Of a DNA stretch of 52,363 nt, positions 8,843 to 17,550 are shown in pieces. Source of the stretch: Brenneria salicis ATCC 15712 = DSM 30166 (GTDB lineage: Bacteria > Pseudomonadota > Gammaproteobacteria > Enterobacterales > Enterobacteriaceae); contig NZ_QNRY01000027.1 of NCBI RefSeq assembly GCF_003315515.1, positions 1 through 52,363 on the forward strand, written 5' to 3'. A program made the translations under genes and the position numbers. The notes beneath the pieces were generated by a model. It saw nothing but the letters and a program-made list of their open reading frames with translations. It did not search any database and was not told where the DNA came from. The first letter of the stretch is position 1, and each line of letters starts with the position of its first letter.

Positions 8843-9632
8843 GGCTAAATCCTGCGTCATACAGTCGGGAATAGTGGTATTCCTCGCCCAGAAAGGCGCC
8901 GACCAGAATCAGCGCCGTCTTGCGGATCGCCGCCGCGTTGACCTGTTCGGCAATGTCCGCCAGCGTGCCGCGTATCGTCCGGCTTTCCGGCCAGGTCGCT
9001 TTGTACACCACCGCAACCGGGGTCGATAGCGGATAGCCTCCCGCCGCCAGCCGCGCAACCACACCGTGAATGTCCTGTACTGACAGGAAGATCGCCATAG
9101 AAGTCTGATGGGCGGCAAAGGCTTCCAGTTGTTCCCGCGGCGGCATCGGCGTGCGGCCTTCAATACGGGTAATAATCAGGCTCTGCGCCACCTCCGGGAC
9201 GGTGTACTCCACCCCAAGCTGCGCCGCCGCGCCGAGAAACGCGCTGACGCCCGGCACCGACGCAAAACCGATCCCCTGTTGCGCCAACATTTCGCCCTGT
9301 TCGCGGATAGAACCGTACAGCGAGAGATCGCCGGTTTGCAACCGAACCACCAGTTTGCCGTCGCCGACGCCATTTACCATCAGCGCGATAATTTGCTCCA
9401 GCGTAAACCCGGCGCTGTCATGGCACGCCGTCCCCGGCAGGCAATAGTCGAGCAATGCGGTATTGATCAGCGAACCGGCGTAAATCACCACATCCGCCTG
9501 TTGCAGCAGCCGATAGCCCTTCAGCGTAATCAGTTCGCTGTCTCCCGGCCCCGCGCCGACAAACCAGACTTTTCGCGTATCAAAATCCTTGCGGGCCATA
9601 TTCTCATGCCGTACTTCAAGCTGTTCAGACAT
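8823..9632 (-). CDS. cbiF: Cobalt-precorrin-4 C11-methyltransferase
   Basis: A 269-residue SAM-dependent methylase that adds the C-11 methyl. Family motifs are [18 protein letters not shown] near residues 22-39, [30 protein letters not shown] near 100, and [18 protein letters not shown] near 125. The start at 9632 (MSEQLEV) follows a good GGAGGGAG ribosome site and overlaps the cbiT end by 8 bases. About 12 extra N-terminal residues compared with the 257-residue Salmonella form are probably not important. Confidence 0.95.
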   Translation of the reverse strand: MSEQLEVRHENMARKDFDTRKVWFVGAGPGDSELITLKGYRLLQQADVVIYAGSLINTALLDYCLPGTACHDSAGFTLEQIIALMVNGVGDGKLVVRLQTGDLSLYGSIREQGEMLAQQGIGFASVPGVSAFLGAAAQLGVEYTVPEVAQSLIITRIEGRTPMPPREQLEAFAAHQTSMAIFLSVQDIHGVVARLAAGGYPLSTPVAVVYKATWPESRTIRGTLADIAEQVNAAAIRKTALILVGAFLGEEYHYSRLYDAGFSHEYRQA

Positions 9633-10194
9633 GTTCTCCCTCCTTGCGACAAGCAATAAGATAGGTTGGATTGCCGGGTTTAAAATAATGACCGCTGCCA
9701 AGCGGCGTCAGCGTGCAAGCCTGTAACTGGCTGCATTCCAGTGCGCTCACATTGCGTGATGGCAGGTGCGTCAGCGCCATTTGCAGGTTTTCAAGCAGAA
9801 TAAACGTCAACACCAGACGACCGCCGGGATGCAGATGCGCCAGCGACCAGTCGATCAGCGCGGTCAGTTGACCGCCGCTGCCGCCGATAAAAATGGCATC
9901 GGCGCATATGTCCAGCGGGAGCGGCGCGTCTGCGCCGATGATGTCCACGTTGCGGCACCCTAAGCGCTGGCAATTCCCGGCGATCAACGCCAGCGCCGCC
10001 GGATTGCGTTCAATGGCGGTCACCTGTAATTGGGGAAAGCGCAACGCGGCTTCCAGCGCCACGCTGCCCGTTCCGGCCCCGACATCAATCAGGCGCCGCG
10101 CGTCAGTCAGTTCCAGCCGTTCCAACGCCAGCAAGCGCACCGGCTCTTTGGTCATCGGCACCCGGCTACCACGTAAGAATTCGTCATCTCTCAT
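9625..10194 (-). CDS. cbiT: Cobalt-precorrin-6B/7 C15-methyltransferase, decarboxylating
   Basis: A 189-residue class I Rossmann methyltransferase. It methylates C-15 and removes the C-12 acetate carboxyl group together with CbiE. The SAM-binding motif [16 protein letters not shown] is near residues 35-50, with [14 protein letters not shown] near 100. The N-terminal [17 protein letters not shown] is typical. It is separate from cbiE (fused as CobL in aerobic bacteria), overlapping it by 11 bases. Confidence 0.94.
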   Translation of the reverse strand: MRDDEFLRGSRVPMTKEPVRLLALERLELTDARRLIDVGAGTGSVALEAALRFPQLQVTAIERNPAALALIAGNCQRLGCRNVDIIGADAPLPLDICADAIFIGGSGGQLTALIDWSLAHLHPGGRLVLTFILLENLQMALTHLPSRNVSALECSQLQACTLTPLGSGHYFKPGNPTYLIACRKEGEHV

Positions 10195-10786
10195 TGAGGA
10201 TCACCACCACATTCATGTCATAGTGCGGCGCCACGTCATCTGCGGGCAGGCGATGGATACGTTCATCCGGCAAAGAAAGGTTTTCGCCAATAATCAGCGT
10301 GCGGGTGAGTTGGCGTTGCAAAATGGCATCCGCAATCGCCCGTGGGCCGATGCGTTCGTCCGTCACCATCGCCACTTTGTCATGTTGCAGCAGCCAGTCG
10401 AAATCCGGTTCGCGCCCGTGGCTGCTGGTGAGATAGATATCGTTCATATCCAGCGCAATCCGGGCGCACAGATACTGGATGGCGCTGATGCCGGGAATAA
10501 TCCGCAACGTCCCGGCGCCAAAATGGGACGCCAGCCGCTTGCCGATGCCATACAGCAGCGGATCGCCTGATGCCAATACCACAATATTCCTTGGCTGCTG
10601 CCCGGCAAGCCAGCGCACCAACGCGGAAAGATCCGCGTCCAGTCGGCGGGTTTGCCCACGGAAATCGGGAAACATCGCCAGATGACGCCCCCCGCCGACC
10701 AGAATATCCGCCGCGTCGATGCGGCGCCGCGCTTCCCGCGTAAGATGCGCGCACGCGCCGGGGCCGATGCCGACGACCGTAATCAT
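10184..10786 (-). CDS. cbiE: Cobalt-precorrin-7 C5-methyltransferase
   Basis: A 200-residue tetrapyrrole methylase that methylates C-5. It has [13 protein letters not shown] at the N-terminus, [14 protein letters not shown] near residue 30, [13 protein letters not shown] near 72 and the HGREP segment near 120. I chose ATG 10786, which overlaps the cbiD stop (ATGA); the longer frame has no family similarity. Length matches the Salmonella protein (201). Confidence 0.94.
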   Translation of the reverse strand: MITVVGIGPGACAHLTREARRRIDAADILVGGGRHLAMFPDFRGQTRRLDADLSALVRWLAGQQPRNIVVLASGDPLLYGIGKRLASHFGAGTLRIIPGISAIQYLCARIALDMNDIYLTSSHGREPDFDWLLQHDKVAMVTDERIGPRAIADAILQRQLTRTLIIGENLSLPDERIHRLPADDVAPHYDMNVVVILNER

Positions 10787-11919
10787 CGCAGCGCCGCCAC
10801 AATGTCGGCGAGCGCCCGATTCGTCCCCAGCACTTGATGGTCGAACGAGAACAAGATGGCATCGATCGTCGGCAGTTCGGCGCAAAAACGCCACATTTCG
10901 TTTACCCGCTCACAAATCCGCTGGGCAATGCGTTGATACACGCGCTGAAAACCATGATCCGCAATCAACGTCATCGCCGCTTCCGTGGTACTGCACTGAT
11001 TGACCGCCAGCAGTAAATCCTGCGGCGCGCCAAGCAACGCCAGATGCGCAATCAGGGTTTCCATACGGCCATCCGCGATATGACTGTGGGTATGAAAGAT
11101 CCCGGCGGCAACCTTGACCAGTTTGCCGGGATGCCCGATCACCGCCACATGACGAAAGTTGAGCCGTACCGTCTCCTGCAACATGTAGCCGACAAAGTTG
11201 CTCATGGTCACCACCCGTTGGCTATCCAGCCCCAGTTGTTCGCGCACAAAGCGCTCGCCGTGGTTGCCCGGCACCAGAATCACCTTGTCCAGCCCCGTAG
11301 CGCGCTTCATTTCCAGTTCCAGCGCCAGCGTGCGTTTCCAACTCTCTTCCGACATCGGCGTGACGATGCCAGTGGTGCCGAGAATGGAAATGCCGCCGAC
11401 GATCCCCAATCGTCCGTTGTAGGTTTTTTCGGCCCGCGCCTCGCCTTCCGGGGCAAAAATCGTGATTTCCGCCCCACGCGCCGGGCCAATCACCTCGCGC
11501 ACCGCCGCTTCAATGGTGTGCAGCGGGGTACGGTTGATCGCCGGACTGCCGACCGGCAAACCGATGCCGTTACGCGTGACGGTACCGATCCCCGCGCCGC
11601 CCGTAATATGAATAGCGGCGTGATCGCGCAGGGCGACACGCGCAAAAATCAGCATACCGTGCGTGGCGTCCACATCGTCCCCGCCGTCCTTACGAATGGC
11701 TGCCGTCGCTTGCCGTCCTTCAATCAGCGGTTGCTCCACATTGAGATACAGGGTTACGCCTGACGGGGTGACAATCGAAACCTGATCGATCACCTGCTGA
11801 CGCAGCGCCATTAACGCCGCCACTTTCGCCGCCGCTGTCGCGCACGAACCGGTGGTGTAGCCTTTGCGATATTGCCTGCCGTGATGCCAGATGCTATCCA
11901 TCTGTGTTGCCATGCTCAT
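10783..11919 (-). CDS. cbiD: Cobalt-precorrin-5B C1-methyltransferase
   Basis: A 378-residue enzyme that methylates C-1 of the contracted corrin ring. Strong family motifs are [20 protein letters not shown] near residue 20, [11 protein letters not shown] near 80, [15 protein letters not shown] near 110, and [13 protein letters not shown] and [21 protein letters not shown] segments in the C-terminal half. ATG 11919 overlaps the cbiC stop (ATGA) and has a GGGAGAG site. Length equals the family. Confidence 0.95.
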   Translation of the reverse strand: MSMATQMDSIWHHGRQYRKGYTTGSCATAAAKVAALMALRQQVIDQVSIVTPSGVTLYLNVEQPLIEGRQATAAIRKDGGDDVDATHGMLIFARVALRDHAAIHITGGAGIGTVTRNGIGLPVGSPAINRTPLHTIEAAVREVIGPARGAEITIFAPEGEARAEKTYNGRLGIVGGISILGTTGIVTPMSEESWKRTLALELEMKRATGLDKVILVPGNHGERFVREQLGLDSQRVVTMSNFVGYMLQETVRLNFRHVAVIGHPGKLVKVAAGIFHTHSHIADGRMETLIAHLALLGAPQDLLLAVNQCSTTEAAMTLIADHGFQRVYQRIAQRICERVNEMWRFCAELPTIDAILFSFDHQVLGTNRALADIVAALR

Positions 11920-12548
11920 TCTGTCTCTCCCATCCGATACAGAATGGCGTTCATAATGGCCGCGGCGACATTGCTGCCCCCTTTGCGGCCCGTCGCCGCA
12001 ATACAAGGGATGGCGCTGTGGATCAGCGCGTCCTTTGATTCCGCCGCCCCGACAAAACCGACCGGCACGCCAATCACCGCCAGCGGCGTCGCCTGCTGTT
12101 CCAGTAAACGAAACAAGGCCGTCGGCGCGTTGCCGAAGACAAACAGCTTGTCGCCGTCCTCTTGCAGCGCGATATCCACCGCCGCCATCGAACGCGTGAT
12201 GTTTTCCGCTTTTGCCCGCGCCGCCACGCGCGGATCGCTGATAAAACAGCGGCACTCGCATCCCAGTTGCGCCAGCCGGGTTTTATTGATCCCGGACAGC
12301 GCCATCGTGGTATCGGTATAGAGAATGCAACCGGCGCGCAGCCCGGCGCTGATCCGCGTCAGTACGTCGGTTGAGAACCACAACACATCCAGCCAATCGA
12401 AATCCGCCGTGGTGTGGATCACCCGCGTGATGACCGCTTCCTGAGCCGGATCGACAAAACGATAGTCAGGGCGTTCGCAGGCGATAATCGCGCTGATCAT
12501 CTCAAAACTTTGCTGCTCGATTTGTTGCGGTTGCTGGAGATAATTCAT
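11916..12548 (-). CDS. cbiC: Cobalt-precorrin-8 methylmutase
   Basis: A 210-residue mutase that moves the C-11 methyl to C-12, giving cobyrinate. The [15 protein letters not shown] motif contributes the family's substrate pocket, and the conserved histidine lies in [13 protein letters not shown] near residue 43. [13 protein letters not shown] and [14 protein letters not shown] are also family signatures. Two adjacent ATGs (12551 and 12548) follow AAGGAAAG; the second gives the family's MNYLQQPQ start. The annotated cbiB frame ends 122 bases before it only because of an amber codon; its original stop is 12 bases upstream of this gene's first ATG. Confidence 0.94.
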   Translation of the reverse strand: MNYLQQPQQIEQQSFEMISAIIACERPDYRFVDPAQEAVITRVIHTTADFDWLDVLWFSTDVLTRISAGLRAGCILYTDTTMALSGINKTRLAQLGCECRCFISDPRVAARAKAENITRSMAAVDIALQEDGDKLFVFGNAPTALFRLLEQQATPLAVIGVPVGFVGAAESKDALIHSAIPCIAATGRKGGSNVAAAIMNAILYRMGETE

Positions 12549-12562
12549 CATCTTTCCTTGTT

Positions 12563-13516
12563 CTATGCAGCGAGCAAAAGCCGGATCAGGGCGAACAGCA
12601 GCAACGCCAGCAATGACGCCGTCATCATCAGATGAATGCTGCGGGGGATGTCGCTCAATGCGATTTCCCGACGCTAGTCCCCGATCCACGGTTTCTCCAC
12701 CCGCTCGCCAAAATAGTGGTTCGGCCCGCCGAGCCGCACGCCGAGCGCACCGGCTACCGTGGCTTCCGGCCAACCACAGTTGGGACTGGCATGCTGGTAA
12801 CGATCGCGCCAGCCAATACACAGCGCCTGCCGGTAATCCGCTTTCAGCAACCAGGCGGCGGCGCTCAGCAACAACCAGCTTAGCCGGGCGGGAATGAGAT
12901 TGGCCGCATCGTCCATCCGCGCGGAGACATAGCCAATCGCACGATATTGCGAATTCTTATAACCGACCATCGAATCCAGCGTGTTGACGGCTTTGTAAGC
13001 CATCGCCAGCGGCGCGCCGCCGATCAACAGGAAAAACAGCGGCGCAATCACGCCATCCACGCTGTTTTCCGCAACGGTTTCCACCACAGCGCGGGTGATC
13101 TGCGGTTTTTCAAGCTGCGCGGTGTCGCGGCCCACAATCCCCGCCAGTTGACGGCGGCTCTCTTCCAGCGAACCCTGTAGTAATGCCTGATGAACCACCA
13201 TCGCGGCATCACTCAGACAACGGCCTGCCAGCAGGGTGTAAATCATCCACACTTCCGTCAGCCAGCCCAGCCACGGATGAAGCTGGTTCATCAGAGCAAG
13301 CAGTCCCCAACTCGACAACCAGGTCACCCCGACCACCGCCAGCCACAATACCGCGCCGCCCAGCCGCAGCGCGCGCTCGGCGTGACAAATGGCGCGAATT
13401 CGGGTTTGCAGCCAGGTGATCAGTTTGCCTATCCAGCGCACCGGATGCGGCCAGTGCGCCGGATCGCCCAGCCAATAGTCAAGCAGGAAAGCGGCAAACC
13501 AGGCCGACAGGATCAT
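12563..13516 (-). pseudogene. cbiB: Adenosylcobinamide-phosphate synthase with an in-frame amber codon
   Basis: CbiB attaches the aminopropanol (phosphate) arm to cobyric acid and is an inner-membrane protein. Residues 1-280 match the family, with LDYWLGDPAHWPHPVRWIG at the start, VETVAENSVDGVIAPLFF near 160, YKAVNTLDSMVGYKN near 190, and GEYRVEKPW-like GERVEKPWIGD at the end. There a TAG (12676-12674) stops the frame. The same frame then runs on for 36 more codons with a typical CbiB tail (IALSDIPRSIHLMM, then a hydrophobic segment) to a natural TAG at 12565-12563. The full frame would be 317 residues, matching the family's 319. The lost part includes the last membrane segment, so the 280-residue product may be inactive unless suppressed. 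Confidence 0.85.
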
Positions 13517-14949
13517 GCCGTTCCCCTTGCGTCGGCAAGTCTGGCGCTGGCGAACCAACGCTCAAGCAACCCCGGACGCTGGGCAAAATGGAGATGAAGG
13601 TAGCTGGCGCAGGTTTGCTCAAGCTGGTACCCCCCTTGCCACCGCTTGATTACCGCGCCGTCACGGGATTTGGCGCAGGCGAAACGGGGAGGCAGCGAAG
13701 TGGAAAAATCGGAATAATGAAACTCATGACCGCGCAGCACTTCGCCCTGTGCCGCCAGCAGCGTGTCGGTCAGCGCCCGCGCCTGACAGTAGCCAAAGCG
13801 GGTCAGCCGTTTTCCCATCCGGCTTTCACCGGGCAGAATGCCGCTCATGCGGTGACGCTGGCCGTCCGTATCCGTCAGCCCGTCGCCCAGATACATCAGC
13901 CCGCCGCATTCGGCATAGATTGGGATGTTGCGCCGATGCGCATCCTGCAAGGCCTCGCGCATCCCGCTATTGGCGGCGAGCGGCGCGGCATAAATTTCCG
14001 GGTAGCCGCCGCCGATATACACCATCTGACAATGGGGAAGCTGGCGGTCATAAATCGGGCTAAAGCGATGAATGCGCACGCCCGCCTGCCCCAGCAAATC
14101 GAGATTATCCTGATAATAGAAATTGAAAGCCTGGTCATCCGCCAGCGCCAACGTCAATCCTTCGGCCTGTTCGGGCGAGAACAATGCGGGTGGTTCGCCC
14201 TCAGGCAAATGGACGTCACGGCACAACGCCAGCAGACGATCCACATCGACGGTTTCTTCCATTTGCAGCGCCAGTTTGCGCCAGCGGCTATCGTCGCCGT
14301 GCGGCTGTTCCTGGGCGGGGATTAAACCAAGATGGCGGGCAGGCAGCGCGATGTCCGCCATAACGGGCAAGCGCCCCAGCACCGCGATACCGCAATAGTG
14401 CTCAATGGCATGACTGAGCAGTTGGTAATGTTCCGCCGAATTCACCCGATTCACGATCACACCGACGATGTTCACGCCGGGATCAAACTGGCGAAACCCC
14501 ATCACGGTGGCCGCCACGGAGGTGGATACCGCTTTGCCATCCACCAGCAACACCACCGGACAACCAAGCTGTTTGGCCATCGCCGCCGTACTGCAATCGT
14601 TCGGGTCGGCGCCGTAGCCATCGTACAGCCCCATCACGCCTTCGATCACCGCGACATCGGCATGGCGCATCCGCTGGTTATACAGACCGTTAAGCGTCGC
14701 CGTGGGCAGCATGAATGCATCCAGATTGCGCGACGCGACGCCGCATACCGCGCTGTGCCAGCCGCTGTCCAGATAGTCAGGCCCCACTTTGAAGGGCTGT
14801 ACGCTCAACCCGCGCCGCATCAACGCCCGCAGGATCCCCAGCGTCACGGTGGTTTTGCCGCAGCCGCTGCCGGTGCCGGCGATGACTAACGCGGTTTTAT
14901 TTCGCCCCTGATTCGCTGATACGCTTTTCTGTTGTTGTGCACGCGGCAT
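13513..14949 (-). CDS. cbiA: Cobyrinate a,c-diamide synthase
   Basis: A 478-residue glutamine-dependent amidotransferase that amidates cobyrinate at positions a and c. It has an N-terminal P-loop GTGSGCGKTT (residues 25-34), the MGLYDGYG motif near 110, VYIGGGYPEIYA near 310, the glutaminase nucleophile in YAECGGLMYLG near 345, and the C-terminal GHEFHYSDF motif. The ATG at 14949 directly follows the U-tract of the leader terminator; an in-frame ATG at 14964 lies inside the terminator loop region and has no ribosome site. It is the first gene of the B12 operon. About 15 residues at the N-terminus are extra relative to Salmonella. Confidence 0.94.
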   Translation of the reverse strand: MPRAQQQKSVSANQGRNKTALVIAGTGSGCGKTTVTLGILRALMRRGLSVQPFKVGPDYLDSGWHSAVCGVASRNLDAFMLPTATLNGLYNQRMRHADVAVIEGVMGLYDGYGADPNDCSTAAMAKQLGCPVVLLVDGKAVSTSVAATVMGFRQFDPGVNIVGVIVNRVNSAEHYQLLSHAIEHYCGIAVLGRLPVMADIALPARHLGLIPAQEQPHGDDSRWRKLALQMEETVDVDRLLALCRDVHLPEGEPPALFSPEQAEGLTLALADDQAFNFYYQDNLDLLGQAGVRIHRFSPIYDRQLPHCQMVYIGGGYPEIYAAPLAANSGMREALQDAHRRNIPIYAECGGLMYLGDGLTDTDGQRHRMSGILPGESRMGKRLTRFGYCQARALTDTLLAAQGEVLRGHEFHYSDFSTSLPPRFACAKSRDGAVIKRWQGGYQLEQTCASYLHLHFAQRPGLLERWFASARLADARGTA

Positions 14950-14976
14950 AAAAAATCCCGACATTATCGGTCGGGA
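14950..14976 (-). terminator. Intrinsic terminator, expression platform of the B12 riboswitch
   Basis: On the minus strand TCCCGAC (14976-14970), a 7-base loop and GTCGGGA (14962-14956) form a perfect 7-bp stem followed by six T residues that run into the cbiA start codon at 14949. The only ribosome-site-like bases (GGGA) lie in the 3' arm of the stem, so folding could block both transcription and translation. Confidence 0.8.
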
Positions 14977-15048
14977 AAGGTTATGTCACAAGGTGCGCAA
15001 AAGCGGCGTTGCCGTTGCACGCATCGGATGACAACCCGCTTCCCACCG
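14968..15048 (-). promoter_or_regulatory. Candidate antiterminator of the cbi leader
   Basis: The minus-strand segment 15048-15029 is complementary to 14988-14968, with about 17 pairs, one of them a G-U, interrupted by small bulges. That pairing would occupy the 5' arm of the terminator at 14976-14970. It offers the alternative fold expected when the aptamer is not bound by cobalamin. This is read by eye; no energy calculation was made. Confidence 0.5.
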
Positions 15049-15066
15049 AAGGAGTTGAAACCGTCA

Positions 15067-15261
15067 TTGTCAGGTCGGTCTTCTGGCTTAGCGTCATTCT
15101 TCCCCGCGCCTTCCCAATCGCAGCGATCAGTGGTTTTACGGGGTCGTCGGCATTACAGCAGCGGGGGCTGCGGGGGATTCGCACCCCCTTCCCTGTTGTC
15201 ATGCGGCATGACAACATGCGGAATTGAGCATTGTTTTCCATGCTCGCTTCTCACCTGACAA
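15067..15261 (-). ncRNA. Cobalamin (B12) riboswitch aptamer
   Basis: On the minus strand the sequence reads through the aptamer landmarks in order: GGGAAGGGGGTGCGAATCCC, the CCCGCTGCTGTAA segment, CCACTG, GGGAAGG, and the B12 box AAGCCAGAAGACCGACCTG (15089-15071). P1 closes perfectly: TTGTCAGGT at 15261... pairs with ACCTGACAA in the B12-box tail (plus-strand 15253-15261 and 15067-15075). An extra palindromic stem (GTTGTCATGC/GCATGACAAC) lies in the 5' part. It precedes cbiA and should shut off the biosynthetic operon when adenosylcobalamin is abundant. Confidence 0.95.
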
Positions 15262-15391
15262 CACTCTCTTTATTCATTGGCTATAAGGTTTATCTCTCGG
15301 TTTAAAACTCGTGTCGCGTCGGCCAGACGTTTGTTATAAGAAGTTAGCCATAAATCGTTAAAGCATCATCGTTAATCTGAATCATACTGAA

Positions 15392-15420
15392 TTCTGGCAT
15401 TGATCTTTTGATGTTATACA
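15392..15420 (+). promoter_or_regulatory. Possible promoter of the alcohol dehydrogenase gene
   Basis: A good -10 (TATACA, 15415-15420) lies 17 bases after a weak -35 (TTCTGG, 15392-15397). Transcription would start near 15427, which fits the ATG at 15443 and not the one at 15425. Confidence 0.35.
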
Positions 15421-15442
15421 TAAAATGAAGAGGAAAATCGCA

Positions 15443-16507
15443 ATGCAAAATATACGTGGCTTTGCCGCCCTGGATTCAACAAGCCCATTGGTTCCACACC
15501 AGTTTGTCCGCCGGGACCCGCGGGAGAACGACGTAGCTATAGATATCCTCTATTGCGGCGTCTGTCATTCAGACATTCATATGGCGCGTAATGAGTGGCA
15601 TAACAGCTTGTACCCGCTCGTGCCAGGACATGAAATTATCGGGAAAGTCGTCAGCGTCGGCAACGCGGTCAAGCGTTTTAAAGCGGGCGATTGGGTCGGC
15701 GTCGGCTGTATGGTGGATGCCTGTCAACATTGCGATGCCTGCGATGAAGGGCTGGAACAGTACTGCGAAGAAGGAGTGACCCCGACCTACGGCGGTTTTG
15801 ATCGTCATGACAGCCTGCCCACTTTCGGCGGCTACTCAGAGCGTATCGTCGTTTCCGAGAGCTTTGTGCTTAGCGTGCCGGAAGCGCTGGACGTAAAAGC
15901 CGCCGCGCCGCTGCTGTGCGCCGGCATCACCACTTATTCGCCGCTGAAACACTGGAATGTCGGCCCCGGCGATAATGTCGCTATTGTCGGATTGGGTGGT
16001 CTGGGACACATGGGGTTGAAATTTGCCAAAGCGATGGGCGCGAATGTCACTCTGTTTACCCGCTCGCCAGGCAAAGAACAGGAAGCCCGTCGATTGGGCG
16101 CAGAACAGGTGGTTATCTCTACCGATCAGACGCACATGGAGGCCGTCGTCAACCATTTTGACATTATTCTTGATACCGTTCCGATGCAGCACGACCTTAA
16201 TCCCTATCTGACCACCTTAAAACGCGACGGCACCCTGATTCTGGTGGGATTGATTGAACCGATCGAACCCACCGTGCATAGCGGCCCGCTGGTTATGGGC
16301 CGTAAATCCATCGCCGGTTCGCTGATTGGCGGTATCAAGGAAACCCAGGAAATGCTGGATTTCTGCGCCGAACATGGCATTAGCTGTGACGTTGAGATGA
16401 TTGATATGCAGGACATCAACACGGCCTATGAGCGCATGTTGAAAAGCGACGTACACTATCGGTTTGTTATCGATATGGCGTCATTGAAGTCCAGCTTTAC
16501 CGGATAA
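15443..16507 (+). CDS. Zinc-dependent NAD(P) alcohol dehydrogenase/aldehyde reductase (YahK-like)
   Basis: A 354-residue medium-chain dehydrogenase/reductase of the cinnamyl-alcohol-dehydrogenase/YahK group, expected to reduce aldehydes with NADPH. Catalytic zinc ligands are in YCGVCHSDIH and PGHEIIGK; the structural zinc cysteines are in CQHCDACDEGLEQYC near residues 93-107; the Rossmann glycine motif is VGLGGLGHMG near 175. The C-terminus (SLIGGIKETQEMLDFCAEHGI, YERMLKSDVHYRFVID) closely follows E. coli YahK. I chose the ATG at 15443, preceded by AGAGGA, over an ATG six codons upstream. It is divergent from the cbi operon and probably independent of B12 metabolism. Substrate unknown. Confidence 0.85.
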   Translation: MQNIRGFAALDSTSPLVPHQFVRRDPRENDVAIDILYCGVCHSDIHMARNEWHNSLYPLVPGHEIIGKVVSVGNAVKRFKAGDWVGVGCMVDACQHCDACDEGLEQYCEEGVTPTYGGFDRHDSLPTFGGYSERIVVSESFVLSVPEALDVKAAAPLLCAGITTYSPLKHWNVGPGDNVAIVGLGGLGHMGLKFAKAMGANVTLFTRSPGKEQEARRLGAEQVVISTDQTHMEAVVNHFDIILDTVPMQHDLNPYLTTLKRDGTLILVGLIEPIEPTVHSGPLVMGRKSIAGSLIGGIKETQEMLDFCAEHGISCDVEMIDMQDINTAYERMLKSDVHYRFVIDMASLKSSFTG

Positions 16508-16675
16508 CAGACAACCAGTGCCGCTGGCGTTGATGGTTGGTCATTGTATAACTCGCAGCATGGAGCGACGGTAAGCGCCATCACCGTCCTCCGAACTGCA
16601 AGTGAGTGATATTCGCGACAATGTAGAATATTTTGAAAATTCCAGCCGCAACGGACAAGTGCTTATGGCCTTATT
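16508..16675. other. Intergenic region without recognised gene
   Basis: Between the dehydrogenase and the higBA operator I see only short open frames and no clear terminator or RNA. The stretch near 16600-16660 has coding-like texture but no start or family match, possibly a decayed fragment. Confidence 0.4.
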
Positions 16676-16730
16676 GTTTACAAATTGTGAATTACTTTAT
16701 ATTACGATATAGTATTCACAGGTTGTAAAC
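16676..16730 (+). promoter_or_regulatory. higBA promoter inside an inverted-repeat operator
   Basis: Half-sites 16676-16692 and 16714-16730 are inverted repeats matching at 15 of 17 bases (GTTTACAAATTGTGAAT against its partner). Between and over them lies a promoter, -35 TTGTGA (16685-16690), 17-base spacer, -10 TATAGT (16708-16713). HigA bound here would cover both promoter boxes, the expected autorepression. Confidence 0.65.
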
Positions 16731-16742
16731 GATGAGGAATAT

Positions 16743-17054
16743 ATGCACGTTATTTCGCGCAAACCCTTCATTGAAGCGGCAATAAATAACCCGCGTGATG
16801 CAACGGCTCTGATTGCAGTGCTAAAGGTGCTTGAAAGCAATTCCTTTTCCAGTCCAGAGGTTCTACGGCAAATTTTCCCAAGTCTCGACAATTTCAAATA
16901 CAGGAATAAATGGTGGGTTATTGATATTGGTGGAAATAATTTGCGACTGATCGCCTTTATCAATTTTGTCAGTCAATGTGTCTTTGTAAAGCATATTGTC
17001 ACTCATGCCGAGTATGACAAACTGACCAAATATTATCGGGAGCATAAAGAATGA
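16743..17054 (+). CDS. higB: HigB-type mRNA-interferase toxin
   Basis: A 103-residue toxin of the HigB family (RelE-like fold), predicted to cut translated mRNA on the ribosome. The central FPSLDNFKYRNKWWVIDIGGNNLRLIAFINF block and the C-terminal VTHAEYDKLTKYYR match E. coli HigB of the ygjNM locus. It has a GAGG ribosome site and its stop overlaps the antitoxin start (ATGA), the toxin-first order of hig modules. No damage visible. Confidence 0.88.
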   Translation: MHVISRKPFIEAAINNPRDATALIAVLKVLESNSFSSPEVLRQIFPSLDNFKYRNKWWVIDIGGNNLRLIAFINFVSQCVFVKHIVTHAEYDKLTKYYREHKE

Positions 17055-17461
17055 TTGCAGATGTGATTGAAGCGACTAAAACGCTGGAACGCGCATTTCC
17101 ACTACTCAGCGGAAGTAAAGAGGAACACGATTATGAAGACGCACTTAATGCAGTGGAAGAACTGATAGAAAACGAGGGCAGCGATCTGTTAATCAGCCTG
17201 TTGTCAGCAAAAATTGCTGAGTATGAACGCCAGAGCGAGTGTTTTTCTGCGTTTAATGCCGCACTGGATGCATTGCCTAAAGGCGTTGCGGCATTAAGGG
17301 TACTGATGAATCAGCATGGTTTAAAACTATCTGATCTCAAAGACGAGATTGGTGTGAAATCACTGGTCAGTCAGATCCTGAACGGCAAACGTTCGTTGAC
17401 CGTTGATCATATCCGTGCTCTGTCAGCACGATTTAATGTCAGCCCTTCATTATTTATCTAA
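17051..17461 (+). CDS. higA: HigA-type antitoxin with helix-turn-helix
   Basis: A 136-residue antitoxin and autoregulator. The C-terminal third (about 88-135) is an XRE-like helix-turn-helix: LKLSDLKDEIG, SLVSQILNGKRSLT, DHIRALSARFNVSPSLFI. The N-terminal acidic helical part should bind HigB. Length is close to E. coli HigA (138). It is translationally coupled to higB by a 4-base overlap, and the operator upstream of the pair is its likely binding site. Confidence 0.88.
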   Translation: MIADVIEATKTLERAFPLLSGSKEEHDYEDALNAVEELIENEGSDLLISLLSAKIAEYERQSECFSAFNAALDALPKGVAALRVLMNQHGLKLSDLKDEIGVKSLVSQILNGKRSLTVDHIRALSARFNVSPSLFI

Positions 17462-17550
17462 TGACAACTTTCGCCTTATTGGTAGATCGTGATTATTTAT
17501 GCTGAAAAATCAATGAATTGATAGGGCTAACGGAAGATAATCAAAACATC

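Noticed and set aside
11044..11763. 239-residue plus-strand frame opposite cbiD
   Set aside because: Shadow frame in GC-rich coding DNA; no ribosome site or recognisable family.
12552..12673. Separate small gene between cbiB and cbiC
   Set aside because: The sequence is in frame with cbiB and reads as its C-terminal tail, so it is the continuation beyond an amber codon.
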